Source: Sphingobacteriia bacterium (GTDB taxonomy: Bacteria; Bacteroidota; Bacteroidia; Chitinophagales; Chitinophagaceae). From it: a DNA stretch of 64,000 bases. The position numbers and the translations under genes are program-made. Location: the NCBI GenBank assembly GCA_017304675.1, contig JAFKLS010000017.1, positions 682,001 to 746,000 of the forward strand, read 5' to 3'. The notes under the pieces are model-generated. The model searched no databases. It saw only the letters and a program-made list of their open reading frames with translations, and was not told where the DNA came from. Shown here one piece after another: positions 45,535 through 54,090 of this stretch. How positions within the stretch are numbered: position 1 is the stretch's first letter; every line of letters begins with the position of its first letter.

Positions 45535-46143
45535 TTAATATTCTTGTATTGCTCTTTTAACTGCTTTACTTAGAGGAGAAACGGTACTGGCAAAGAAATG
45601 CGTAAGCGTGCCTTCCCGGTTAATAAGATATTTGCTAAAATTCCAAAGCGGAGCCTGTGAGCACCAGCCGTTTTTATCGGGATTACTTAGCCATTCAAAA
45701 ACCATATTTTGCTCCGGATTTTTAATAACCACAGACTTTTTCATTATAGGAAAACTAACCCCATAGTTCATTTTACAAAAGCTGGCTATTTCCTCATCGC
45801 TTTTCTGTCCCTGCTGTTTAAAATCGTTTGAAGGAAACGCAAGAATAATCAGCGATCCCTTTTGTTGCTCATACAGCTTCTCCAATTCGGCATATTGTGC
45901 AGTATAACCGCAGTTACTCGCTGTATTAACGAGCATTACATTTTTTCCTTTTAGCAAACTAAAAGAAAAAGTAGTGCCGTTGTTGGCATTGGCAAACAAT
46001 TCATAAAAAGAGAGAATGGGTTTTATTTGTTGATGATTAGATAAAACATTACCTGTTTTATGAAATAATTTTTCTTTCAACATCAGTATAGGATATACTG
46101 CTTTTAAAAAAGATTGTCTTGGCGTCATTCGTATATATTTCAT
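45535..46143 (-). CDS. Glutathione peroxidase-family thiol peroxidase
   Basis: 202-residue Cys-type peroxidase. The catalytic block is NTASNCGYTAQYAELEKLY (about 74-92) with Cys instead of selenocysteine, followed by IILAFPSNDFKQQGQ (about 98) and WNFSKYLINREG (about 168) containing the active-site Trp-Asn. The N-terminal about 45 residues are not part of the fold, and the hydrophobic run VYPILMLK is too short to be a clear signal. Such enzymes reduce peroxides using thioredoxin in most bacteria. It is convergent with dusB, 5 nt away. Confidence 0.9.
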   Translation of the reverse strand: MKYIRMTPRQSFLKAVYPILMLKEKLFHKTGNVLSNHQQIKPILSFYELFANANNGTTFSFSLLKGKNVMLVNTASNCGYTAQYAELEKLYEQQKGSLIILAFPSNDFKQQGQKSDEEIASFCKMNYGVSFPIMKKSVVIKNPEQNMVFEWLSNPDKNGWCSQAPLWNFSKYLINREGTLTHFFASTVSPLSKAVKRAIQEY

Positions 46144-46215
46144 GAATAATAAAACGAGTACAAAAATTAATCGTAGCCATTAACCGGCAGAAGAAACGAT
46201 CGCTTTGTTTAATAA

Positions 46216-47595
46216 CTATTTTACAATCATCTTAAACAAACCCAGCCGTCCCTTAAAAGGTGGGTATTTTAAAGCAGGATCAAACCAGTTAGGCGTTTTC
46301 ATTACTGCTTTTTTATGTGTGAAAGTGTCAAATGAAAATTTGCCATGATAATTGCCGGTTCCGCTAAAACCCCTTCCTCCAAATGGCAGGTAATGATTGG
46401 TTAAATGCCAGCTTGCATTGTTTACACATGCCCCGCCTGCGGGTACTGCCTCTAACCACTCTTTTTCTTTTTTATGGCTTCTGGTAAATATGTAAAAAGC
46501 AAGAGGGTTTGCATGCTGCTTAACAATGGCCAAAGCTTCTTCCATAGTATTAAAACTAATTACCGGAAGTATTGGGCCAAAAATTTCTTCCTGCATTACT
46601 TTACTGTTCAATGAAACATCTGTTAATATAGTTGGCTGAATATATAAAGTGTTTTCGTTGTAATGCCCGCCATAATAAACCTGACCGTTATTAAGATAAC
46701 CGGTAACGCGATGGAATTGTTTCTGATTGATTATTCTGCCGTAATTGGCATGCGCAGAAGCATCTTCTCCAAAAAAACGAAGAATATTCTTTTTTAGCTG
46801 TTCTAATAATTTTTCTTTCTGAGAAATGTGCACCAGAATATAATCGGGGGCTACACACATTTGCCCACAATTAGAAAATTTGGTAACGGCAATTCTTTTA
46901 GAAGCTATTGCAATATCCGCATCCTGCTCAATGATACAAGGGCTTTTACCTCCCAGTTCAAGCGTAACGGGCACCAGTTTTTCTGCAGCCATGCCATAAA
47001 TAATTTTACCTACTGCTGTGCTGCCGGTATAAAAAACATGATCGAACCTGAAATGCTTCATCATCTCACCAATCATGGCAGCTCCATCTCCCTGCACGAA
47101 TAAAATATATTCTTTCGGAAAAACTTCTTCAATTATTTGCTGCATTATCCTGGCTGTTGCCGGTGCAAACTCACTGGGTTTTAATACAATGCAGTTACCT
47201 GCTGCTATGGCACCAATTAAGGGCGTAAATAAAAGCTGTAAAGGGTAATTCCATGGTCCAATAATAAGCACTACACCCAAGGGTTCTTTCATTATGCTGC
47301 TGGAAGAAGGCATATTCAGCAAATTGGTGCCTACCTTTTCATCCTGCATCCAGCTTTTTAAATGTTTTAAAGCAGTATTAATTTCACTGATCACAAAGCC
47401 ATTCTCGGTAACCCAGCATTCTTCCCTGCTCTTCTTCAAATCTATATACAATGCTTCGTATAAATCTTCTTCGTGCTGAAGTAGTGCCTGCTTCAGTAAT
47501 AACAACTGCCTTTTTCTGAACTGGTACGAAGTAGTTTGCCTCGATTGAAAAAAAGCACTGCATGCTTCTAATTGCGATAATAAAGTTGTTTGCAT
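46216..47595 (-). CDS. Aldehyde dehydrogenase (class 3-like)
   Basis: 459-residue NAD(P)-dependent aldehyde dehydrogenase. Landmarks: IIGPWNYPLQLLFTPLIGAIAAGN (split around 112-135), the nucleotide-binding FTGSTAVGK (about 190), base Glu in TLELGGKSPCIIEQ (about 213) and nucleophile Cys in FSNCGQMCVAPDYIL (about 245). Length is that of fatty-aldehyde type class 3 dehydrogenases, with a hydrophobic/basic C-terminus (FKMIVK) that may associate with membrane. It is divergent from psd. Confidence 0.95.
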   Translation of the reverse strand: MQTTLLSQLEACSAFFQSRQTTSYQFRKRQLLLLKQALLQHEEDLYEALYIDLKKSREECWVTENGFVISEINTALKHLKSWMQDEKVGTNLLNMPSSSSIMKEPLGVVLIIGPWNYPLQLLFTPLIGAIAAGNCIVLKPSEFAPATARIMQQIIEEVFPKEYILFVQGDGAAMIGEMMKHFRFDHVFYTGSTAVGKIIYGMAAEKLVPVTLELGGKSPCIIEQDADIAIASKRIAVTKFSNCGQMCVAPDYILVHISQKEKLLEQLKKNILRFFGEDASAHANYGRIINQKQFHRVTGYLNNGQVYYGGHYNENTLYIQPTILTDVSLNSKVMQEEIFGPILPVISFNTMEEALAIVKQHANPLAFYIFTRSHKKEKEWLEAVPAGGACVNNASWHLTNHYLPFGGRGFSGTGNYHGKFSFDTFTHKKAVMKTPNWFDPALKYPPFKGRLGLFKMIVK

Positions 47596-47646
47596 AATAC
47601 CGGTTTTCTATAACCCGTGCTGCCAAGTTAATAATGAAGTTTGAAT

Positions 47647-47678
47647 ATTGATAGGAGCTGGGAAATCTTTTACATTTG
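47647..47678 (+). promoter_or_regulatory. Predicted psd promoter
   Basis: ATTG (47647-47650), 20 nt, then TACATTTG (47671-47678); one mismatch to the TTTG-N19/21-TAnnTTTG consensus. The ATG of psd is 18 nt further on. Confidence 0.5.
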
Positions 47679-47695
47679 CAGTTCAAATTTTACGA

Positions 47696-48352
47696 ATGAC
47701 AATTCATAGAGAAGGTTATAGAACCATTGGTATTGCCGCACTGATTTTCGGGTTGCTAAACGTGGCCTCGTTTTCTTTTTTAAGTTCAGATGTTCATTGG
47801 CTCTCATTACTCATTTTTATTGTAACGTTGGGGCTCTTGTTGTTTATTGTTTCTTTTTTCAGGATACCTAACAGGCAACTTACTGTTGATGATTCTAAGA
47901 TCATTTGCCCGGCAGATGGTAAAGTGGTGGTGATTGAAGAAGTGGTTGATGAGGAATATTTTAAGAACAAACGCATTCAGGTAAGCATTTTTATGAGCCC
48001 TGCCAATGTTCATGTAAACAGAAACCCTATTAATGGTGAAGTAACATATAACCAATACCATAAAGGAAAATACCTGGTAGCATGGCATCCTAAGAGCTCT
48101 ACGGAAAATGAAAGATGGAGTGTGGCTGTAAAAAACAGCCATGGCGAAATTTTGTACAAACAAATTGCAGGAGCTTTGGCAAAAAGAATTTGTAATTATA
48201 CAAAAGTGGGGCAACAGGTAAAACAAACAGAGGAATATGGCTTTATTAAATTCGGCAGCAGGGTAGATGTATTATTACCTGTAGGAACAAAAGTGAATGT
48301 TGCGTTAAATCAGGTTGTTAAAGGAGGCGTTACCGTATTGGCCAGTTGGTAA
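47696..48352 (+). CDS. psd: Phosphatidylserine decarboxylase (short, pyruvoyl type)
   Basis: 218-residue enzyme that converts phosphatidylserine to phosphatidylethanolamine. Two N-terminal membrane helices (about 10-50) lead into CPADGKVVVIEEV (about 68), SPANVHVNRNPINGEV (about 100) and, near the C-terminus, the self-cleavage site GFIKFGSRVDVLLPVG (about 183), in which GSR replaces the more familiar LGST. Cleavage before the Ser would generate the pyruvoyl group. Start ATG 47696 fits the promoter; an upstream in-frame start would run through the promoter region. Confidence 0.9.
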   Translation: MTIHREGYRTIGIAALIFGLLNVASFSFLSSDVHWLSLLIFIVTLGLLLFIVSFFRIPNRQLTVDDSKIICPADGKVVVIEEVVDEEYFKNKRIQVSIFMSPANVHVNRNPINGEVTYNQYHKGKYLVAWHPKSSTENERWSVAVKNSHGEILYKQIAGALAKRICNYTKVGQQVKQTEEYGFIKFGSRVDVLLPVGTKVNVALNQVVKGGVTVLASW

Positions 48353-48416
48353 CCATTCATGTAAAACGATATTTTTATATTTTGTTTTATTTATCTTTAA
48401 GGCAAAATTAATTAGT

Positions 48417-48629
48417 ATGAAAAAATTTTTAGTGTTGGCCACTGCCGCCTTCCTTTTCAATGGCATTGCTTTTGCGCAAGACAAAACAAAGGATAAGCCT
48501 AAAGAGAAATGCGCTAAAGAGTGCTGTAAAGGCGGAAAAGAAAAATGTGAAAAAGATTGCAAAGGAAAAGACGCCAAATGCAGTAAAGACGAAAAGAAAG
48601 AAACTAAAACATCAACCAAAAAAGCATAA
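48417..48629 (+). CDS. Lys/Cys-rich small secreted protein
   Basis: 70-residue protein. A signal peptide (about 1-21, MKKFLVLATAAFLFNGIAFA) precedes a mature region made almost wholly of Lys, Cys, Asp, Glu and Gly, with Cys pairs KCAKECCKGG, KCEKDCKG and KCSKDEKK (six Cys in about 24 residues). The spaced CxxxC patterns suggest metal binding or disulfide crosslinking, but no family is recognised. It runs from ATG 48417; an in-frame upstream extension of 34 residues overlaps psd and is not likely used. A rho-independent terminator follows 22 nt after the stop. Confidence 0.7.
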   Translation: MKKFLVLATAAFLFNGIAFAQDKTKDKPKEKCAKECCKGGKEKCEKDCKGKDAKCSKDEKKETKTSTKKA

Positions 48630-48650
48630 CGATTGCGTTGAAATTTTTTA

Positions 48651-48674
48651 ATCCCCGGCAATTTTTCCGGGGAT
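48651..48674. terminator. Bidirectional intrinsic terminator
   Basis: ATCCCCGG-caattttt-CCGGGGAT followed on the plus strand by seven T, and on the minus strand by TTAAAAAATTT. It lies between the small Cys-rich gene (plus) and the HAD gene (minus) and should stop both. Confidence 0.85.
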
Positions 48675-48678
48675 TTTT

Positions 48679-49374
48679 TTATAAAATATGCTCCAGTTCC
48701 TTTAAATGTTTTATTTCGTAGGTAGCTTGTATATGTGGCTGTATGTGTAAATGATTTACAAAAACAGTATCCATCCCTGCATTTATTCCTCCTTGTATAT
48801 CTGCTTCAAGGTTATCACCTATCATAATACTTTCCTCAGGGTTCGCTCCTGTTTTTTGAAAGGCATAATCAAAAATTTCCTTATTCGGTTTTAAACTATT
48901 GCTGGCCTCGGAGGTAATGATTTCCAAAAAATAAACAGACAGGTTACTATTCTTTAGTTTGTTATGCTGCACTTTTTCAAAACCGTTGGTTACAAGATGC
49001 AGCTTATATGCTTTGTTCTGCAGGTAATTTAATATTTCAAAAGTATAAGGAAAGAGGTTTTTCTTGGTAGGCAGCAATTCTAAAAAACCTGCCGACATTT
49101 TTTTTGATAAATCTTCATCGCCTATCTTAAAATCCAGCAAAGCCAGCCACATTCTTTTCCATCTTAACTCTTCTTGTTTAATAAAGCCCTTGGTATATCT
49201 ATCCCATAGCCGTTCATTGTGCATGCTGTATTGGCTAAAAAAAACATCAAAATCGTGCACTCCTTTTTCTTTCAGGTTATACTCTGTATAAAGCTCGCTC
49301 AGTGTTTCTTTGGCATTGGCCTCAAAATCCCATAATGTGTGATCCAGATCAAAAAATAAATGTTTATATGCCAT
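48679..49374 (-). CDS. HAD-superfamily hydrolase (YjjG-type nucleotidase)
   Basis: 231-residue phosphatase-like protein. HAD motifs in order: FDLDHTLWDFEANAKETL (about 6), LVTNGFEKVQHNKL (about 115), KPNKEIFDYAF (about 150) and MIGDNLEADIQGG (about 172). The opening and size match the YjjG nucleotidase group, which removes non-canonical nucleoside monophosphates. ATG 49374 gives MAYKHLFFDLDHT; an in-frame start at 49410 is less likely. Substrate is inferred from subgroup only. Confidence 0.88.
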   Translation of the reverse strand: MAYKHLFFDLDHTLWDFEANAKETLSELYTEYNLKEKGVHDFDVFFSQYSMHNERLWDRYTKGFIKQEELRWKRMWLALLDFKIGDEDLSKKMSAGFLELLPTKKNLFPYTFEILNYLQNKAYKLHLVTNGFEKVQHNKLKNSNLSVYFLEIITSEASNSLKPNKEIFDYAFQKTGANPEESIMIGDNLEADIQGGINAGMDTVFVNHLHIQPHIQATYEIKHLKELEHIL

Positions 49375-49447
49375 GCGATAAAAATACGAATTACGATAAA
49401 CGGATAACAATTTAGCCGAGTATTTATCTTTACGTAAATTTTTTGTT

Positions 49448-50146
49448 ATGCTAATTGTAATTACAGGTGCTTCAAGAGGAATAGGGAAGGCTTTTGCTGA
49501 AATATTTGCAGAACCCGATGCCGTTATACTGCTTGCTGCAAAGAACGAGGAAACGCTTGCGGTAACCTGTGCTGAATTATCTAAACAATACCCGGAAACA
49601 AAATTTCATTCAAAAAACATAGATGCGGCCAGGCCCGAAGAAATGAAGGCATTTGGCAATTGGTGCTTGCAGTTTGGTGTACCCGATATTGTAATTAATA
49701 ATGTGGGCTTCTTTGTTCCCGGCTCCATTGCAACTGAAAAAGAAGGGTTGATTGATGATATGCTGAATACCAATTTCAGAAGCGCTTATGAGCTTTCCAG
49801 AACATTACTTCCTGCAATGAAAGCAAAAAAAGCGGGCCATATCTTTAACATATGTTCTATAGCATCGCTGCATGCTTATGCCAATGGAGGAAGTTACAGC
49901 ATCAGTAAATTTGCAATGCTTGGCTTTAGTAAAAACCTGAGAGAAGAATTGAAACCATTTAATATTAAGGTTACCTCTGTAATGCCGGGTGCAGTGTATA
50001 CAGACAGCTGGAACGGATCGGGAGTTGATGAAAACAGAATTATGAAGCCTTCCGATATTGCACAAATGGTACACGCTGCGGCCAAACTTTCCCCTCAAGC
50101 CTGCGTGGAAGAGATTGTGATACGACCCCAGTTAGGCGATTTGTAG
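49448..50146 (+). CDS. Short-chain dehydrogenase/reductase
   Basis: 232-residue NAD(P)-dependent oxidoreductase. Cofactor motif TGASRGIGKAFAEIFA (about 5), the NNVGF structural motif (about 86), Ser in ICSIASLHAY (about 136) and the catalytic YSISKFAML (Tyr-x3-Lys, about 150) are all present. The substrate is unknown; the small size fits sepiapterin/ketoacyl-type SDRs. It is divergent from the HAD hydrolase with about 70 nt between starts. Confidence 0.93.
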   Translation: MLIVITGASRGIGKAFAEIFAEPDAVILLAAKNEETLAVTCAELSKQYPETKFHSKNIDAARPEEMKAFGNWCLQFGVPDIVINNVGFFVPGSIATEKEGLIDDMLNTNFRSAYELSRTLLPAMKAKKAGHIFNICSIASLHAYANGGSYSISKFAMLGFSKNLREELKPFNIKVTSVMPGAVYTDSWNGSGVDENRIMKPSDIAQMVHAAAKLSPQACVEEIVIRPQLGDL

Positions 50147-50224
50147 CCTGCCATAACAATTTGTTCACTTGCAAATTACATTTACTTAATATTCATGTGA
50201 GAATTTTGGAAAACGAATCCTTAC

Positions 50225-51094
50225 ATGGAAAAAAGACAAGTGGATGTGGCAGTGCTGAGTGATTTACATTTAGGAACCTATGGATGCCACGCCAAAGAAA
50301 TAGTAAACTACCTTAAAAGCATCTCTCCACAAATACTTATTTTGAATGGTGATGTGATTGACGTTTGGCAATTCAGGAAAAAATATTTCCCCCTAACACA
50401 CATACAGGTAATTAAAGAAATTATAAGCCTTGCCTCTAAGGGCACCCGGGTGATTTATGTAACGGGTAACCACGACGAAACGCTCCGCCGATACAGCAAC
50501 CTGCAAATGGGCAATTTACAACTGGTAGATAAAATTGTAATGGAAATTGATGGAAAGATGTGCTGGGTTTTTCACGGCGATGTGTTTGATTCTACAACCA
50601 AAGGCAGCGCTAAAATGCTTGCAAAACTGGGAAGTCATGGATATGATGTGCTTATCAGGGTTAATCGTTTTGTGAACTGGATATTGCAAATGATGGGCAA
50701 AGAAAAAATGAGCCTGTCTAAACGCGTAATGAACAGCGTGAACAAAGCCATTATTAAAGTGAACAATTTTGAGCAAACGGCTGCAGAAATAGCCATTGAT
50801 AAAAAATATGATTATGTGATCTGCGGCCACATTCATGAACCGCAAATACGGGAAGTGGTAACCGATAAAGGGAAAGTAACATATTTAAACAGCGGAGATT
50901 GGGTAGAACATTTAACGGCACTGGAATATGCCCATGGTAATTGGAAATTATACCATTACGATGAAAAAGAATATGCACAGGCTCCTATAATAAACATGGA
51001 CAAAAAACTACCTGACCTGAATGTGGTGATTGATGAAGTGAAAATGTTTTGCCCTATTCCAAAAAGTTACGCCAATATTTTATTATCCGTTTAG
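50225..51094 (+). CDS. LpxH-like metallophosphoesterase (second copy)
   Basis: 289-residue calcineurin-like phosphoesterase with LSDLHLGTYG (about 11), LNGDVIDVWQF (about 40), VTGNHDETLRRY (about 80), WVFHGDVFDST (about 117) and CGHIHEPQI (about 199). It differs from the lpxH gene at 29495 in its two-metal spacing and its longer middle (about 135-190, basic and hydrophobic, RVNRFVNWILQMM), typical of membrane-bound LpxH-like enzymes that act with a glycosyltransferase. The next gene starts one base after its stop. It may act in a different glycolipid pathway. Confidence 0.85.
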   Translation: MEKRQVDVAVLSDLHLGTYGCHAKEIVNYLKSISPQILILNGDVIDVWQFRKKYFPLTHIQVIKEIISLASKGTRVIYVTGNHDETLRRYSNLQMGNLQLVDKIVMEIDGKMCWVFHGDVFDSTTKGSAKMLAKLGSHGYDVLIRVNRFVNWILQMMGKEKMSLSKRVMNSVNKAIIKVNNFEQTAAEIAIDKKYDYVICGHIHEPQIREVVTDKGKVTYLNSGDWVEHLTALEYAHGNWKLYHYDEKEYAQAPIINMDKKLPDLNVVIDEVKMFCPIPKSYANILLSV

Positions 51095-51095
51095 T

Positions 51096-52151
51096 ATGAA
51101 AATATTTTATGCCATACAAGCTACAGGAAATGGCCATATAGCAAGGGCCATAGAGCTTATGCCTTATCTGCAGCAATATGGCAATGTTGATATTTTTTTA
51201 AGCGGAAGCAATGCTAACCTGGATATTAACCTGCCTGTTAAATACAGGAGTAAAGGAATTAGCTTATTCTATGGCAACCGCGGCGGGCTGAACTATTGGA
51301 AAATGTTCAAAAGCTTTTCCCCCGTTCAGGCGTATAAAGAGGCCCGGTCTTTACCGGTTGAGCAATATGATATAGTGATTAATGATTTTGAAGCGATCAC
51401 CTCCCTGGCATGCAGGTTAAAGCATGTACCTTCTGTTAACTTCGGGCATCAGGCAAGTTTTATAAGTAATAACACACCAAGGCCTTTGCATAAAGACCTG
51501 GCCGGCGAATTGGTGCTGAAATATTATGCCCCTGCAAAAAACTATGTGGGTTTGCATTTTAAGCAATACGATGATTTTATTTTTTCGCCGGTTATTAAAG
51601 ATGCTGTTTTAAAAGCAGAGCCTACCGATAAAGGGCATGTTACTGTTTATCTTTCTCATTACAGCGATGAAGTGATACTTCAGTACTTGCAAAAACTTTC
51701 ACATATTCCTTTTCAGGTATTCAGTAAAAAAAGAAAACAGGTTGAAGTGATTAAGAATGTTACATTCATTCCGGTAAATAATACTGCTTTTACCGAAAGT
51801 ATGATTACAGCTCATGGTATTGTTACCGGCGCCGGTTTTGAAACACCTGCCGAAGCTTTATATCTTGGAAAGAAATTATTGTGCCTGCCTATTCGCGGGC
51901 AATACGAACAGTTGTGCAATGCTGCGGCTTTAAAAGATTTTAATGTTAAGATTGTAGATAAAATATCGGAAACCTTCCCTGGTGAAATAGAAAATTGGTT
52001 ATTAAAAGAAGATCAAAAAAAACTAACACTACAGCAATCTACTTACGAAACCGTGCAGCATGTAATTGATATTGCCAGAAATACACGGAAAGAAAAGTTT
52101 ATCAACTTGCCCGGCCTTTTAACGGAAGAAGATCTTTTGGCAATGGGTTAA
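51096..52151 (+). CDS. Glycosyltransferase (GT28/MJ1255-like)
   Basis: 351-residue GT-B glycosyltransferase. The opening MKIFYAIQATGNGHIARAIEL (acceptor side, Gly-rich His motif) and the later donor-side GAGFETPAEALYLGKKLLCLPIRGQ (about 248, split) with YEQLCNAAALKDF match the family that includes teichoic-acid and glycolipid synthases. It is immediately downstream of the LpxH-like phosphoesterase (1 nt gap), so the pair probably builds one lipid-linked sugar. Convergent overlap of 4 nt with the sterol-desaturase gene. Confidence 0.85.
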   Translation: MKIFYAIQATGNGHIARAIELMPYLQQYGNVDIFLSGSNANLDINLPVKYRSKGISLFYGNRGGLNYWKMFKSFSPVQAYKEARSLPVEQYDIVINDFEAITSLACRLKHVPSVNFGHQASFISNNTPRPLHKDLAGELVLKYYAPAKNYVGLHFKQYDDFIFSPVIKDAVLKAEPTDKGHVTVYLSHYSDEVILQYLQKLSHIPFQVFSKKRKQVEVIKNVTFIPVNNTAFTESMITAHGIVTGAGFETPAEALYLGKKLLCLPIRGQYEQLCNAAALKDFNVKIVDKISETFPGEIENWLLKEDQKKLTLQQSTYETVQHVIDIARNTRKEKFINLPGLLTEEDLLAMG

Positions 52152-52924
52152 ACTGTTTTTAAATGCGGAAGCCTGTTTTTCACCTCTTCAAATTTTAAAT
52201 CGTAATCATTTCTCAGGGTACCCATCCATCTATCCCACCATAAAAAATACAATCCGTAATTACCTTTAAAATGTTGATGATGCTGGTTATGGTTAACAGA
52301 AGTATTGATCCATCTTCCCAGCCAATGTTTGTTAAAACCTTTCGGATAAATTTCCCAACCCAGATGTCCGTATACATTGTAAACGATCATAAATAAAAAA
52401 AAGAAAAACAGATGCCAGAAGGTAATGGGCATTATGAATACAAATACAATAAAAATGCCTGCTTCCACCACTGCTTCGGTAGGATAAAAAGCATATGCAG
52501 CCCAGGGAGAAGGATTGGTTGATTTGTGGTGCAGCAAATGAAATGTTTTAAACAATGCCGGATGATGCATAAGCCTGTGTGTCCAGTAAAAATAGGTGTC
52601 GTGAACAAGGAACATTAACGGGAATGCAGCCCAAAACCACAACATGCCATATTGATGAATGTCTTTATAAAAAAAAGTATACTGCCTCACAGGTGTTCCC
52701 AGTATAAAGGCAGGCACCAGTGCAAAAATGATCATAGTGATTACGGAATAAAATATTTCCCTTCTGTAATCTTTACTATTAGGAAAACGAAGTTGTATTT
52801 TCTTGAAACTTATTTTTTTCTTTAGCAAAACATACCATACTAACCATACAGTTCCTGCAAAAAGAAAATACCGTAAAGAAACTGTTTGTAATGTAGTGCT
52901 GAAGTGTTGCCAAAAAGAATTCAT
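52148..52924 (-). CDS. Fatty acid hydroxylase / sterol desaturase family protein
   Basis: 258-residue membrane di-iron oxygenase. Three His clusters are visible: HDTYFYWTHRLMHHPALF (about 113), FHLLHHKSTNPSPW (about 134), and NHNQHHQHFKGNYG (about 213). Four or five helices form the membrane part. In bacteria these enzymes hydroxylate or desaturate lipids (for example sphingolipids or hopanoid-like substrates). The flavin reductase gene ends 9 nt before its start on the same strand, so it may be co-transcribed and could supply electrons. Confidence 0.9.
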   Translation of the reverse strand: MNSFWQHFSTTLQTVSLRYFLFAGTVWLVWYVLLKKKISFKKIQLRFPNSKDYRREIFYSVITMIIFALVPAFILGTPVRQYTFFYKDIHQYGMLWFWAAFPLMFLVHDTYFYWTHRLMHHPALFKTFHLLHHKSTNPSPWAAYAFYPTEAVVEAGIFIVFVFIMPITFWHLFFFFLFMIVYNVYGHLGWEIYPKGFNKHWLGRWINTSVNHNQHHQHFKGNYGLYFLWWDRWMGTLRNDYDLKFEEVKNRLPHLKTV

Positions 52925-52933
52925 ACTATAAAA

Positions 52934-53824
52934 TTATACATTCTCTCCTGCCAATAAAACCTGCCAGGCAGCGTTAACGTTTCCTTCATCCAGCAGTTGT
53001 TTGGCATAACGGTGCAATTCTTTTTCCATTTCAACAGGGTTTACAGAAAAGTATTGCACTATGTTTTTAAGTGTATCGTTTGTAAATGCTACATCTACTT
53101 CCGGCAATTGCTGCACATTGGCCAATTGTCCAAGATTATTGCCGGTAAGTATGGCGCTGCAGCGTATACTTTCCGGTAAGGCATCTATACCTATACCCAG
53201 TTCCTTGTTGGGTTTGGCTACAGTAAACAGGTTCGCTTTGTTAATTACGGCATAATAATCACCACCGAGCCTTGCAACATGTTCTATTTTTTGCTGATCA
53301 ATCATTGAGCCGTCTTCATTCAATACAGATTCATCTACATGCATGCATAATACTTCGGCAATAATTAATTGGCCTGCACCCGGCTGATCTCCCAAACTCT
53401 TCACTTCATTTACTTTACACTCCATTTTTATCTTCGCTTCTTTTACCATTGGAGGTTTTATAATACTTGCAGCCTCTTTTGTAAAACCGGCTTTAATAAA
53501 TTCATCTACATTCCTGGGATATTCGCAACTGCTTAAACTTACCTGTTGCACCATAGTGTAATCGCAAATGTTAACCACCACTTCAGGAACTTCTAAAACA
53601 TTCAGTAATGTATGCTTCAGGTGATTGTCTCTGCCACTTCTTGATGGTGAAAAAATAATGATAGGCGGATTGGTGGAAAAAAGATTGAAGAAGCTGAAAG
53701 GGCTTAAGTTTATATTGCCCTCTCTGTTAATCGTACTTGCAAATGCAATAGGGCGTGGGGCTATGGCATGTTGCAGCCAGGCCTGGCGTTTGGGTATTGC
53801 AAGTTCTTGTATGTTGATGATCAT
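52934..53824 (-). CDS. Flavin reductase family (FMN-binding split-barrel) protein
   Basis: 296-residue protein with the split-barrel opening RPIAFASTINREGNINLSPFSFF (split about 24-46) and FSPSRSGRDNHLKHTLLN (about 58), both characteristic of flavin:NAD(P)H reductase relatives; VNICDYTMVQQ follows. The C-terminal extension (about 190-296) includes GIGIDALPESIRCSAILTGNN (split) and is more than the usual 180-residue domain, as in many Bacteroidota members. It precedes the fatty acid hydroxylase gene by 9 nt. Confidence 0.88.
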   Translation of the reverse strand: MIINIQELAIPKRQAWLQHAIAPRPIAFASTINREGNINLSPFSFFNLFSTNPPIIIFSPSRSGRDNHLKHTLLNVLEVPEVVVNICDYTMVQQVSLSSCEYPRNVDEFIKAGFTKEAASIIKPPMVKEAKIKMECKVNEVKSLGDQPGAGQLIIAEVLCMHVDESVLNEDGSMIDQQKIEHVARLGGDYYAVINKANLFTVAKPNKELGIGIDALPESIRCSAILTGNNLGQLANVQQLPEVDVAFTNDTLKNIVQYFSVNPVEMEKELHRYAKQLLDEGNVNAAWQVLLAGENV

Positions 53825-54090
53825 TTGTGAATTACAGATTAGCGGATTGGCGAATTATTTTTTGATTTTTAATACTGAATAAAGCCTCTTGTTTTCTTTG
53901 AGAGCATTACAATTCTTATACTGAAAACCTCATATTGTTTTTGTTTAATCATTTTAGCTTTTAATAAAATAGTTATTTTATTGAAGACTTTCCCCGCAAA
54001 ACCTATTGCATAAACAAAAAAAACAACAAATAGATTATATACGAATAAACAAAATGCTTAACAATTATTCAATTCGTTCATTCGCATTCG
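53825..54090. other. AT-rich intergenic stretch
   Basis: 266 nt between two minus-strand genes with no supportable gene. It contains an AT-only hairpin (AATAAAAT-agtt-ATTTTATT, 53963-53982) and probably the end of the FAH transcript plus the flavin-reductase promoter, but no box matches well enough to assign. Confidence 0.5.

Noticed and set aside
53963..53982. AT-only hairpin between the FAH and flavin reductase genes
   Set aside because: Eight AT pairs, too weak for a terminator and expected by chance in AT-rich DNA.
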